Position numbers and translations under genes: made by a program. A stretch of 64,000 bases of DNA from Agapetus fuscipes (Eukaryota > Arthropoda > Insecta > Trichoptera > Glossosomatidae), in NCBI GenBank assembly GCA_951799405.1, contig OX637334.1, positions 8,432,001-8,496,000 of the forward strand, given 5' to 3'. Every line of letters begins with the position of its first letter. Positions within the stretch are counted from its first letter, which is position 1. Shown piece after piece: positions 1 to 11,150 of this stretch. Under the pieces are notes generated by a model. That model was not told the DNA's origin. It did not search any database and saw only the letters and a program-made list of their open reading frames with translations.

Positions 1-345
1 GTCATGAGATTGGCGAGGATCAACCACACTGTAAAAAATGGTACCCTTTGGCCAATGTCCCTCCTGTTTCAGGGAAAGTCGGCTAAAGTTGAATGGTTTG
101 TCTGTTTTTGAGGATTTTCTTTTCCTTTCCTGAAGTAGAGTGACTCTAGCTGATTTAACTTCAACGGGAAGGCCTTCCGCCGCCAAAAAAACATTACAAG
201 TGAACGATCACCGGGTGAAGCGACTCCGCATGAGTTGCATGAACCGGGTGGGTGGAGGTGGGAGAGTGCCTGTTCATTTGAGTTTTGTGTTTTTACATTG
301 TGTAAGAATGTGTAAGCGCGAACTTACATGAGCCTATTTGGCGGC
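1..345 (+). mobile_element. Degenerate L3U copy, split
   Basis: The first ~120 bases carry the L3U block (contracted TGTAAAAAATGG, then CCTGTTTCAGGGAAAGTCGG), and 270-345 carry the later block (TGTTCATTTGAG, GTAAGCGCGAACTTACA). About 150 bases between them do not belong to the family and look like an insertion or heavy divergence. The left end may be cut by the window edge. Confidence 0.6.
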
Positions 346-2300
346 AGATTATTAAATAAAAATATTAGCTTAATAGCTTTATAAAAAAATAAAAATCTAC
401 ATAATCAGAGACTTGGTTTCTGTTCACTGGTCAAGTTGGTTCAATGTGTTTGTAAAGCTGGCAGGAGACTGTAGTGGTGAGAGCTTGAATAATACTGACT
501 GACTCGTTCAAGCAACTTGCACCCTTTTTATACTAAGAGAATCGAATACTCTGGAAGATATTTTTGCTTGATGCTTCTCGAAATACCTACTTAGCCTAGA
601 GATTTCTCCATGTACACACAACCATCAATCCTACCCACCAATACAATACAGAATTCCTATAACTATAACTAATACCTACTTATTTTAATATTTATATTTC
701 ATATTTACATAACAGTATATTTAACAGCATTGCCACTTCCGACAACAAAATGGAGTATAAAATAAAATACGTAGCGTTTCAGCTCTTTTTTATCTATTTA
801 CATATGGAATTATGATTGTAAGTCCTGCCTCCTGGCGTATTGAAATGTGCGGATTCCTTTAAAAAAACTGGTAAATAACTGCAATTGTATTCATTTTGTT
901 TATTATTTGATTGTATTAGAAAAGTAATGGACCTAAGAAAAATACATTTTTGAGGTTATGTTGGTAGGTATCAAGCTATGTGTTTCAGTGGGTTGCAACG
1001 TGACTTATTTGCACGGTTGGTACCAATATTCGAATTGCTTCGTTCCATTTTCAAAAACAATTTAAATAATTGCACTCGGAACGGCGTGCAACATTATTTC
1101 TGCAGCCATGTATGTATGTTTTTTTGTGTCGTTGTCTCTGGTCCGTTCCATTTTCAAACGAGCCGCCTGCGTTGCATATTATTTAAATATTATTGTGTTC
1201 CATAGGCAAGAGAAAAGCCGCATGACTCACGATTATTTAAATTTGAAAATCGAACGTAATTTGAATACCTACCGGTGAATAAATACTCTATTATCTAGCC
1301 AATTTAAAAACAATCAATAGGCAAGAATTAAGCAACAAAAATAGAATACAACGCTTTCGTTGTATTCTCGAAATAAATGTCACATATTTTATTGTTTCAT
1401 AGTTTTATGTAACTTGGAGGCTGGAACCTAAGACTCAATTATAAAACCTGACCTTTAGCGATCTGTAACCTCATCACGTTCCAATAAGTGAGAATATAAA
1501 ATACAAAAAGAAAAATTACCAGATTTGCATTTTTAAAATAAGCGTTCAATTAATATTAGCGTCTAGAGATTAACGGAAGTCTAAAGATTAACGGATCAGA
1601 TCCAAAATCGGAAGGCAGGGGGCTCAATTTCAGAGAGAACAAATGGTATTCTTACACCAGTTTAAAAAAAACACTTTTGAATTTTTGCTTGGTGTTCTCT
1701 ACACTGACAGCTCTTAGGTTAAATTGATATCGAAATAAATCCCATAAGTCTTCTTCATCTCCTTCCTTAGATGCGAAGAATCTGTTTGCGCCGCTACTTC
1801 CTCCTATGATCCAGACTGCCAGCTATTACGTCATCTCTTTGCATGTCTTCCCGGGGGTCTTCTTTCGATTGACTTCCCTTGAAGAGTGATACATTGGATC
1901 CTACCATTTTCCATTCTTTTCACATGTTCGTTCGCATCCCAAAATTTGACTTCTTCACAGTTTTCATTTAAAAAAGCTTACATTTTTCTTGAAAACTACC
2001 CACGAGTTCACAAAAAAATGTGATGCAAGTCGAAAACGCAAATTATGATTATTTATAAATGACTATAATTAAATGCTGATGGAAGAAATGTAACAATACA
2101 CTTTTATGTAGAAACATTAAGAGATTTCAATCAGCTTACTTCATGTCTCTCTTCCGGCATGTTTTCAATATAATGTGAATTTCTTCCCATGCGTGTATTT
2201 TTCTTGTATCGTGAAAATAAATGTCACTCTCTAATCTTGTTTTTAATTGTTATTTAACGGTTGATTGAATCAAGGCACTAAGTACCATAGTGGTCGAACT
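346..2300. other. No gene recognised; possible rep-I relic at 410-745
   Basis: AT-rich DNA without a supported reading frame. 410-745 has short resemblances (TATTTACATAACAGTA, a TGCACCCTTTTTATACTAAG box) to 38,860-39,130, so it may be a remnant of the same dispersed element. The 75-residue open frame at 978-1205 has no recognisable motif. Confidence 0.4.
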
Positions 2301-2318
2301 GAGAAAAAGTGGGAGAAT

Positions 2319-3530
2319 CTATAATCTATAATCTTAGTTGCAAGGATATATTCATTTAAAGCTCTCAGATGTATGCCCACAAACCAACAAGTGTAGTTCG
2401 CGCTTACAAATGCTGAATGTGTACTTACAAATAAAATCCAAACCTCAAATGAACATAAGCCCCACAACTTTTGCCGACCTTCCCTGAAACAGGGATGAAA
2501 TTGGCAAAGTGAACCATTTTTTACAGTATGGGTGGTCAGCCTCATACCAACCTATAAGTCAAGGAATATGAATAATAAATTACATTTAAATATAAAAAAG
2601 AACAAAACCTTACAAAGAAATCTATACAAAAAAAGTCAAAAATTTCCTATGCAAAAAATGTAGCAAATGAATACACCAACATTAGAAATCAACATTGCAG
2701 ATTAGCCGCCACTTCTTCCTGTCCTTGCATACCTACTTCTTTCATTTCATCCAGAGTCATAACCTTTTTCATACAAGTCCTCCTTTTATTATGACTTGGA
2801 TATCCCATTCATTCGCTATTTCAGAGATTTGATCCTTCCATACTTTTCTCGGTCTTCCTCTACCACGACATCCATCTATTCTAGCAACATATACTTTCTT
2901 CGTCAATCTTTCATCACTCATTCTCTCCAAATGCCCGAACCATCTTAACATACTTCTTTTAATCTTCACTTTCACACTTTCCCTTACACCACATTTTTCT
3001 CTTACAAAATCATTCCTCACCCTGTCACTTCGTTTTTTCCCAATCATACTTCTTACTTCTATATATGTATGTTCTACTATATGCGGATGATGCAGTCCTT
3101 GTATCTGATTCAGCAGTGGAATTGCAAATGATGCTCTCTAGATTGAACGAAGCTTTGAAAGGTAATAATTTGAAGTTGAATGCAAGAAAGACGAAAGTTT
3201 TGATTTTTGAAAGAGATGATGAAAATATGAATTATGAATTTAAAGTTAATGGAATGAATGTTGATGTTGTAAATGAGTTTGTATATTTGGGAAGTAAGTT
3301 TGAAAAAGATGGAAGAATGGCCGGTGAATTTGAAAGAAGAATAATGAAAGGCAGGTGTGTACTGGGTGCGACCGCTTGCATCGCCAGGAACCAAAATCTC
3401 ATGTTAGATTGGCGGTGCACGGTGGTATACTAGTGCCAACCTTGATGTATGGAAGTGAAGCCTGGACGGTGAGTGAAAGGGAAATTAGTAAAGTTCATAC
3501 AGTAGAAATGGACTATCTAAGAAGTATGAT
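2319..3530 (-). mobile_element. LINE-N copy with 5' inversion (twin priming)
   Basis: This is a 5'-truncated non-LTR retrotransposon on the minus strand. 2319-3060 holds, in minus orientation, the C-terminal region (motifs RSDRVRNDFVRE, MLRWFGHLERM, GRGRPRKVW), the 3' UTR with the L3U unit, and a tail of GATTATA repeats. 3068-3530 holds the adjoining upstream segment in plus orientation, from the catalytic YADD motif to ...YLRSMIG. The two pieces are consecutive in the intact order seen at 52.7-53.6 kb, so the upstream piece is inverted at a junction near 3060-3068. A 9-base direct repeat, TGGGAGAAT, flanks the whole element at 2310-2318 and 3531-3539. The upstream piece also has a ~10 base deletion near 3400 that breaks the frame. 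No functional protein is possible. Confidence 0.9.
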
Positions 3531-3659
3531 TGGGAGAATAATAATAATAATTGGTCTATTGTATATAGCGCCGTTTAGTGGCACTAGTCACTCCAAGGAC
3601 GCTTAAAGAAGGTTAGAAATGTTTATCAGATTTTATACAAAAATCAACCGAATAGCTCT

Positions 3660-3785
3660 TTTGCAGCTCACGTGATGCCCTCACATTCACCATATATTTT
3701 GGGTACGAAAAACGTTTGTTGTATTTATTGCCTTTTTTCTCATTCCCAAATTCCCACTCTCAGTATTTAAACCAGTTAAATCAAA
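3660..3785 (+). repeat. rep-I fragment
   Basis: The order CAGCTCACGTGATG, CCTCACATTCACCA, ATATTTTGGG, TATTGCCTTTTTTC and TTTAAACCAGTT parallels 39,170-39,285. Neither copy codes for anything visible. The element type is unknown. Confidence 0.5.
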
Positions 3786-3844
3786 CAGATCACCATATAT
3801 AATTTAAGTTCCAGAGATATATTTAATTAAGGATTATATTTAAA

Positions 3845-3975
3845 AGAATTCTCACAAGAAGACACGTAAAGTTTGCGCTTACACAATAATACACACTTCA
3901 AATGACCTGCAACTCTTAGCTCCCTTCCATGGAACTGGGGTGGCATTGGCTACCTAAACTTATTTATACAGTAAC
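3845..3975 (-). mobile_element. Degenerate L3U fragment
   Basis: On the minus strand it reads through the L3U blocks around the CCTGTTTCAGGG hairpin (here CAGTTCCATGGAAGGGAG), TTGCAGGTCATTTGA and GTAAGCGCAAACTTTACGTG. It is much diverged, so it is an old copy. Confidence 0.55.
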
Positions 3976-4603
3976 ATTAACTAAATATATCATTCTAATT
4001 TTATTTTTATTTACAAAGAAAACGTTATATTTTGAGTATAGCCGTTACTCTATTTACAAAGTATAGAATCTAGTTAGACTTTATAATGGATTACCCCAAT
4101 TATTATTATAAGTAAATTTATAATTTGTTCAGTGAGTTTAATTCATAGTAATTACAGTGTTGCACACACAAAGAGCTATAAAACTATTAAAATAAGTATC
4201 CAAAGCATCTGCTTATTATTTGTAGAGAATCTTTCAGATACTATTTATTATGTTAGGTGTAATTCTCATCGTTAATCTTTACTCTGTATTATTTTTGTGT
4301 GAACATGATCGCTTATTTAAAAACAAATATGGAGATCTGTGTAAAATAAACCACGAGAAACTGTCTCAAGACTCTATGCTGTAAACTAAAAAAACCTCTG
4401 ATTCATTTTATTTATTTTCCATGATGACGTCACGTGGCTGAGGGATATTTTAAATGTATTGTAGGCCAGGCCTCTCCAAGTTATTGTTAACACTAAGATA
4501 TTGTTGCATAAAAATAGGTTATTAGGATGGGCAAGACCAATAAAGGGCGAAATGATAAAGGAATCTAATTACCTGTGACCCGTAGACAAATTTACCTATC
4601 AAC

Positions 4604-4857
4604 ATGACTTATAGGTTGGTATGAGGCTGACCAGTGACTACCCATGCTGTAAAACAATGGTTCACTTTGCCAATGTTACCCCTGTTGCAGGGAAGATCGG
4701 CAAAAGTTGCAGGGCTTATGTTCATTTAAGGTTTGGTTTTTGAATTGTAGGTATACATGCAGAATTTGTAAGCGCGACCCTACACGTGTCTTTGTCGTTT
4801 GTGGGCGTTCATTTAATATTAACTTTAAATGTTAGTATATCTTTGCAACAGCGCAGC
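4604..4857 (+). mobile_element. L3U copy
   Basis: Near-complete unit from GACTTATAGGTTGGTATGAG to CTTTGCAAC, including the hairpin-like CCCCTGTTGCAGGG and GTAAGCGCGACCCTACACGTG. It lacks the terminal TTAGATTA tail because sequence from another element joins it at ~4858. The T of the usual CCCTGTTTCAGGG is changed to G. Confidence 0.8.
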
Positions 4858-4911
4858 ACTGCGCAGCTAACGACCCTGCAACCGGACATGGACAACTGCT
4901 ACATCACCAAC

Positions 4912-5005
4912 ACCTCTGCGGCACTATTACAAGTGTCATAGACCCTTAGAGTCTCTCGAATCTAGGGAGTCTCCCGCATAGGCTTTCTTAAAAAAAAAAA
5001 AAAAA
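4912..5005 (+). mobile_element. SINE-A2 3' fragment
   Basis: Only the 3' part is present: CACCTCTGCGGCACTATTAC, CATAGACCCTTAGAGTCTC, AATCTAGGGAGTCTCCCGCA, ending in poly(A). It matches the ends of the complete A2 copies at 12.6 and 60.4 kb. It abuts the L3U copy on its left. Confidence 0.75.
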
Positions 5006-5009
5006 TAGA

Positions 5010-5490
5010 TTAGATTAGAGCTCGCTCAAACAGTTTTTAAATAACAGTCATCTCTTCTTTCAATCCTAGGATCGGTTCGTAGCAGTTTTCATCCATCTTT
5101 TTTGCATTATGCATTTCGTTTTTGATTTCTAAATACCCTAGCCGCCTAAGTAGGCTCATGACGTCATCCCGCAGAAGGAAATTTTGAATGTTCCAACTCT
5201 ATTCCTATCTACGTTTTTCAAAGCGCGCAGACAACACGCTATATATTTTTTTTGCAGTCATTGTTTTCATGTGTCAAAATGTAAATTCTTGAGCAGAATT
5301 TCATTACACTTTGAATAGATGGCAATTTTATTTTCTCACTGAAAAAGCGCATTATTCTGCCAACAACCAGTCACCCAGTGAAACCGTTTCAGATCTAGCG
5401 AATGGGAAAGCAAAAACATCATGAATTGGGACAGAAATACTGTACTTATAATTAAAAACTTGTTTTAATGTCTTAGATTGTATTGCATCG
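5010..5490. other. No feature recognised
   Basis: AT-rich sequence without a convincing frame. A short piece near 5065-5110 (CAATCCTAGGATCGGTTCG) also occurs near 8857, so some of it is probably repeat-derived. Confidence 0.4.
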
Positions 5491-5496
5491 TATTGT

Positions 5497-5610
5497 ATCC
5501 AGCCGCCATTCTACCAGAGGGGGCCAGTGCCTCCACAAATGTGTCTCCACTTTGCTTTGTCCTTGCACACTTCTTACATCTCATATTTTTTTCCTCATGC
5601 ATACTCTTCT
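5497..5610 (+). repeat. rep-E copy
   Basis: Contains the family core GCCGCCATTCTACCAGAGGG, GGCCAGTGCCTCCACA and CACACTTCTTACATCTC. Related cores occur at 13.2, 14.7, 19.0 and (minus) 50.6 kb. No coding or RNA-promoter motif is seen. Confidence 0.55.
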
Positions 5611-5634
5611 CCTTTTTTTCACTTAAAAAAAAAA

Positions 5635-5967
5635 CGCAACTAAGCTACACATATAGTGTAACTTCTTGCCGCGTTATCCCCGAAGGGGTCGCATGTGGCG
5701 AGTTGCTTGGCGAACATATTTATTTTTACAGGTAAGGGGGCCGGCCTTACGACAACCACTTCAGTTGAAGTGGGGGTTTCCCAGCTCCCAAGGGGGTTGG
5801 TACCCATTTCTTGTGAAGGCTGAGTAAACCTTGCCGGTATTTTTATTATGGGGTTTGAAATAAACACCGAAATAGGAAATCATTTCTGACACCCTCCTCG
5901 GTGGAATTCGAACCCGAGCTCACGGGGTAGATTGCGAGCACTCTACCAACTGAGCTATCGACCGGAC
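5635..5967 (-). mobile_element. SINE-B, near full length
   Basis: On the minus strand it begins with a tRNA-like head: GTCCGGTCGATAGCTCAGTT as box A region, then GAGCTCGGGTTCGAATTCC as box B region. The body follows (TTTCGGTGTTTATTTCAAA-like, ACCGGCAAGGTTTACTCAG, CCCACTTCAACTGAAGTGG, CCCTTCGGGGATAACGCGG), ending ACACTATATGTGTAGCTTAG then TTGCGT. Such heads are transcribed by RNA polymerase III and moved by LINE machinery; the family name is local. Confidence 0.88.
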
Positions 5968-6116
5968 TATTATTATTTTTAGTCATTTATAATTTTTATA
6001 ATTTGATCAATCCATTCTTTCCCCGGTCTTCGTCATATTACGCTCTTTTTGTCGGACTTTCATCGTCCATTATTTATACAAATAGTGTAAATTTAAATGT
6101 TTTTATTTTTCTACTG

Positions 6117-6246
6117 CATGTAACTGGGCTGCACATTTAGTGCAACTAGTGAACTTCTGCAGCGTTGTCTCCAAAGGATTCGCATGTGGCGAGTGAAACA
6201 CACTAACTTTCACAATTAAGGGGACCAATCTTACGCCAACCACTTG
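6117..6246 (-). mobile_element. SINE-B 3' fragment
   Basis: Minus-strand copy of only the 3' half: AAGTGGTTGGCGTAAG, CCACATGCGAATCC, and AACGCTGCAGAAGTTCACTA. The tRNA-like head is missing. Divergence from 5.6 kb is strong. Confidence 0.7.
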
Positions 6247-6439
6247 TATTACTACTATAGTAACTATACAATGTATCAAAAATCTAAATTGCAAAGATAT
6301 ACGATAAACATTTTAAGATCATTTATTAATGCCTTCTCACAAGGAGACAGGCTTTGCCACTATCCAAAATTATTCTAAAAATATATATCAGAGTAGTTTA
6401 CGGATACATAATAAAAAATATTAGCATAATTTAGAGCCC

Positions 6440-6666
6440 TAGAGCCCTCTGCAAGCTTGGCCGTAGCTATGTAGCTATAGAAAGCGCCAATTCTCAAGCA
6501 AGACTTAGTCTCTGTAAGGTTGGATGGACCTTTGGTGATCGGTCGATGGACTTTTCAACCCATAAAAATATAAATGGTTTACGAGTATTTGTTGTGCTCC
6601 GCTGGAATTCGACCCACGACCTTCCATCTTCGAGCCCGAAGTGCTAACCACTAGACTACGGACCGG
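6440..6666 (-). mobile_element. SINE-A1 copy
   Basis: On the minus strand: tRNA-like head GCCGGTCCGTAGTCTAGTGG, box B region GTGGGTCGAATTCCAGCGG, then the SINE-A body (TCCATCCAACCTTACAG, GCGCCAATTCTCAAGCAAGA in opposite sense) ending in the A1-type GAGGGCTC. A nearly intact family member. Confidence 0.85.
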
Positions 6667-6669
6667 CAA

Positions 6670-7690
6670 ACCTATGCATATATTATTATTGAAAATATCT
6701 GATTTGAACCAATTTTCTTATGTTATCGAATCCGAGGAAATATTCACTATACTACGAATGGTACTGTAGATTTTACACACATCGGTGACATTTTTTCAAT
6801 TTCTCTTTTTATTTATTTTTCATACAAAGACCTGTATTTATTTACACAAACCATTCATCCATTTAAGCCCGTGAACTGAAAATTACACACGCAATTTAAG
6901 GCTATCTCTTTAATAGGAATTAAACCCGTTTTAAAACAATAAGTCGTAAAGAGCTTTACATCTTTTTAGGAAAATGTACGAGATATTTCACTTGCTTGTT
7001 TTATGTTAATTCGTTTGTACGACCTTTGTTTAAAAAATTCAGATATCACAATTGCCTTGTAGTAGGGATGTGCAAGAGCATTGTGCCATAAAAAATTTCG
7101 AATGGTTGAAATTCAAATCTGAAATAATAAGTGTAAAAAAACATGAGAGCATGTGAATTGACATCGATAAAATTGTGTCGTCACCCGGACGGGGCTGCTA
7201 GGGAAAATGAATACAAATATTTCGTTAGTTGGTTGCAAGAGACGGCAGTTCCATACAAGACTGATGCTTGCTCGCCGAGAAAAGGATTCAAAATCAAAAA
7301 TGCTCCGACCTCACTGTCATTTCTTCAACTTGGTCGGGTGACGACGCAATATTGTCAGTATCAATTCACGTGCGGATCTTGTTCTTGAAAGAAAATTCGA
7401 AAAAAAAATGTATTTTCGTTCGCAATTTAAAATTCCATTTGTATTTTCGACAACACTACTTCATTTACCCATATCCAATGTAGAATAATTTACTTTTGTG
7501 TAACGTAAAAAGGGAGTTAACCGACTTTTTACGCCGACAAGTTAATCTCGGATTGGAAACTACCTGAAGTGCAGTTAGTTGGAGAGAAATAGAAAATATA
7601 TGTAGATCTTATAACGGTTCATTTACTCGACTTTTCTTCTAAGTCAAACTCGTTTTGGTTTTATGCGTAATTTATTTATTATAGCTATAC
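6670..7690. other. No feature recognised
   Basis: AT-rich. The overlapping open frames of 81 and 71 residues at 7143-7483 share no recognisable domain and are probably chance frames in a degraded element. Confidence 0.4.
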
Positions 7691-7698
7691 AGTTGTTG

Positions 7699-7945
7699 AC
7701 TAATAGGTTGGTATGAGGCTGTACCCCCATGCTGTAAAATCATATTTCACTTTTGCTTATGTCACCCCGCTTTCACGGAAAAGCGGCAGTATAAGCAAAA
7801 GAAGATCATCAAATTGATCCAATCTATAATTTAAGTTGCAAAATATCGCAGCCAAACTGCCCGCTTATGTAACGAGCCACCGGTATCTGTATTTTACGTG
7901 TCTGCAACGTATAATAAAGTATATGTGCAACTTAGATTATGGATT
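7699..7945 (+). mobile_element. Degenerate L3U copy
   Basis: Starts TTGACTAATAGGTTGGTATG at the shared family 5' boundary and ends GTGCAACTTAGATTATGGAT. The middle is rearranged, with only short matches (CACCCCGCTTTCACGG, TTTTACGTGTCTGC). Confidence 0.6.
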
Positions 7946-8344
7946 GGATTATTATAGACGGTTATTATAATGCCAAGTTATTAGTCGAGGAATACATTGA
8001 CTATATTGGATCCAGCATTACCGTTTCTCGGCCGATCTTCGTGAGAAGTGTTTTAGAGGTTTTTCTGTAATAATTGTGCTTCCCAGCCATTATAGACCGG
8101 CCGAGCATATGCAGACGATAGCATCTCCATGGGGACTGGCAGTTCTTGATGCCCATGACTGATCGATTAGCCGTGTTGCTGCGCTGAATGTGATGCTTTA
8201 TGGGAACATGCAGGAAGTCTGTGCTTATCTTGGGCAAACATTTGAATTTTAAGTTGATAGTGCAAAAAAAATAAAAACAAAGTTTTTCTTGACGGGTCGA
8301 TTTATTATCTCGATCGCTTTCGGAGTTTTATCACCCCACTATCA

Positions 8345-8602
8345 TTCCTTGACTTATAAGTTGGTATGAGGCTGACAACTCATACTGTTAAAAATGGTTT
8401 ACTTTGTCAATGTCACCCCTGTTTCAGGGAAGGTCAGCGAAAGTTGCAGGGATTATGTTTATTTGAGGTTTGGATTTTAATTTGTAAGTGCACATTCAGC
8501 ATTTGTAAACGAAAAATAACACGGGTCTGTTTTCGTTTGATATGAGTTTTGAATGGTTAAATAGCTTTGCAACTTACATTATATATTATATTAATATTAT
8601 AG
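8345..8602 (+). mobile_element. L3U copy
   Basis: Begins exactly at TCCTTGACTTATAAGTTGG and carries CACCCCTGTTTCAGGGAAGG, GTTTGGATTTTAATTTGTAA and CTTTGCAACTTACATTATA. The GTTTGGATT version of the middle places it in the same subfamily as the LINE-N tails at 24.1 and 52.4 kb. Confidence 0.85.
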
Positions 8603-8634
8603 CTCAAAGGAATGGTGACAGGATTAGAATTGCA

Positions 8635-8790
8635 CAGTAATAAAACGACACATAGCATAACGACACATGACATAAGGACATATGGCACACGACACATAAC
8701 AGAACGTCACATGGCAGAACAACACAATGTTAGTACATTACGTGACAAAACATCACTATGTTGTTTTGTCACTGTATCGTTCTTACGTGG
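8635..8790 (+). repeat. Quasi-periodic ACACATGGCA-type microrepeat
   Basis: About ten imperfect copies of a 14-17 base word of the form CGACACATGGCATAA follow one another. The region resembles in style, but not in exact sequence, the GTGGACGA/GTGACC words at 13.5 kb and the GTCCACG words at 58.8 kb. No function can be assigned. Confidence 0.6.
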
Positions 8791-8829
8791 AATCCAAAAG
8801 AACAACCAACCATCAAATTGTTGAGTGAA

Positions 8830-10300
8830 TAGTTACAGATCTTCTTCTCCAGTTTCAATCCTAGGATTGGCTTGCAGCAATATTTGTTACTCTTCTTCTC
8901 CGTTCTTCCCTGTCTTGTGCGGCTCTTTTTAATCTTTGTAATCGTTACAGATATGCATGGCTTAAACTGACTGCAGATGGCAGCTAAAGGAGGGCGCTGT
9001 CATGGCTTTAGGGCCTCGTAAAATCAATAATGAAATCAACGGGTTGTACTCTGTTCAAACTCTTCAACAAAATCGTTCGAAAATATTAGCAATTCAACTT
9101 CACATTGAACTATCAAAATTGACGTTTTACCAGATGAAATCTAATATTAATCCTTAATGTTAATTTCCATATCTTTGCAGATTAATTTATTTACTTTATA
9201 TGAAAAAATAAGTTAACCTCATACAAACCTTTTATTCAATAAAAAAATCGCATTGTATTTTCCTTTTAAAATCAACTAATTTTTGTCTTTCTTTGTTTTC
9301 AGGTGAGTCCAATATTTTTAAGTTACTATAGCAGTAAACAAGGGTAAGTTATTAATTTATTTAATTTATTCTAAAGATATTTTGTTTATTTATCTTAAAC
9401 AAAATATATTTTTAAACTCTCTATAGATTCATCCGCTTGTAAATCAACCTTTGAAAATTTCGCCTTATATATCAGCACTGAAAAAAAGTACATATTTGCA
9501 AAACCTAGTAGGTAGTGTGCTAGAAAACTCCAGACACCCACAAACGCACACACTCTTCGATGTTTTCAACGTTAGTGTATGTGATTTTAAACTGATAAAC
9601 AAAACTACCCAGTACCCACATGATTGACTCAAATGCGTCCTTTTCAATCAGTATAAAGTCGCTGTGCTAACGTTGAAAATACCGGGCCTTATTATCTATT
9701 TATACTTCTACTACTAATACCTATCAAGATGTCTCAATGATTCATGTAATAATATTCTAATGCAATTTTATCTGCCATCTACAGTAGACCAGTTGTTCCG
9801 TTTTTCCTGCCGAGATGTCTTCCGACAGGGCTTGCAATCTTGGCGATGTAGCCTCGGAAGAATCTTGGTTAACGGCTACTGTAGCGACGTTCAGTGTCCA
9901 CATCTCAATCCATTAAACGGATGTTGAGCTTAAATCTTCCATTAATTAATGATCGGATTAATCCATTAATTGATTAATTAATAAACCAATGATAAGATTA
10001 AGTCGTTATCTAGGTAGGACTTTGACAAGTAGTATTAAACATGTTGCATCCCTCAATATTTTGCTGTCAATAAAATCAATAATATTTCTATGCGAATAGT
10101 TGATTTTTCAATTTAACGGAAATTTTGTAAGTTGAGTGCTTTACCACCCAATTTAAATTTGATATCGGATTTTTTAACAGTATGACAAGCTTTAATCAAG
10201 TTATGAATTATTGAATACACATTTTTTAATATTGAAATTCGAATTACTTGGTAATCCTTCTCAACTCTTTGTCTTGTGCTGATCCCTCCATGGTCCACTT
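8830..10300. other. No feature recognised
   Basis: No supported gene. 9780-9900 is richer in G+C (TCCTGCCGAGATGTCTTCCG and neighbours) and may derive from a coding part of a transposon, but no motif is clear in any frame. Confidence 0.35.
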
Positions 10301-10305
10301 ACATC

Positions 10306-10440
10306 CAAGACTTCCGAGTCGGTTTCGACATTGTCTGCCCACCGTATCCTAAGACGTCCGAGTGTACTGACACCGGAGAGGGCACCATCCAAGATATGTC
10401 TGATTATCCTGGGGTCCTCTTCTCGTACTAAATGTGTGAC
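10306..10440 (-). mobile_element. LINE C-terminal fragment
   Basis: Minus-strand translation gives ...REEDPRIIRHILDGALSG followed by GRLRIRWADNVETD. This pattern (GR.R.RW.D.VE.D) is the usual C-terminal end of non-LTR retrotransposon reverse-transcriptase proteins. Only ~45 codons survive and no domain is intact. Confidence 0.65.
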
Positions 10441-10981
10441 TCACTGAAGGCTTCTTGATTTCATTTTTGACACGATTTTAAAAAAACATGTTGAACAATC
10501 AAATTCGAATCACTTTTTTCAGTATTCGAATATTTCAAATAAATCATTCAAGCATCTCTAGATACTTTCTTTTCATAGCAATAAGAGAAATTACAAAAAA
10601 AAAACAACTTTTTTTTCATAGTTAACTGTTATTCTCACTTTATTTACTGTCAGTTAATCAGACAAATCAACTCTAGCAGGTCGATTAATGAGTAAATTAC
10701 AGCGTGTTTAATTATAGCGATTAATCAATGGAAAACCGTTAACTTGGTTAATAATTTATAGCGTACCTATAAATCAATAGTAGGATGCTTTCTTTTAACG
10801 TTAAGTATAATCTTTATTGCATTTATCAGTTTTATCAATTAGTAGCTGTAAAAATAAAACAGATTTTAAATGCCAAAATACTTTTTGATTCTGCCGATTT
10901 GAGTCCGTCTAATAGTTCAGTAAATAAATGGTAACATTCCATGTCAGACAACTAGAGATCGATTCCCAAAAAAGATGTAAA

Positions 10982-11150
10982 AAAATATTTCCCATTTCGG
11001 TGTTTGTGTTAAACCCAAAATAAAAATGCTGGCGAAGTTTAATCAACTTTTACAAAAAATGAAAACCGGCCCCCTCGGAAGCTGGTAAATTCCAAGAAGT
11101 GCAGCGGGTGGCATAAGGTCGGCTTCTTACCTGTGAAAATAAATATATTA
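10982..11150 (+). mobile_element. SINE-B body fragment
   Basis: Contains TTTCCCATTTCGGTGTTTG, CCCCCTCGGAAGCTGG, GGTCGGCTTCTTACCTGTG and AAAATAAATAT in family order. The tRNA-like head and the 3' end are missing. Confidence 0.75.

Noticed and set aside
3110..3394. Minus-strand 94-residue frame opposite the LINE-N reverse transcriptase, and its counterpart at 53,238-53,522
   Set aside because: Antisense shadows of the RT frame; their similarity only reflects homology of the LINE copies.
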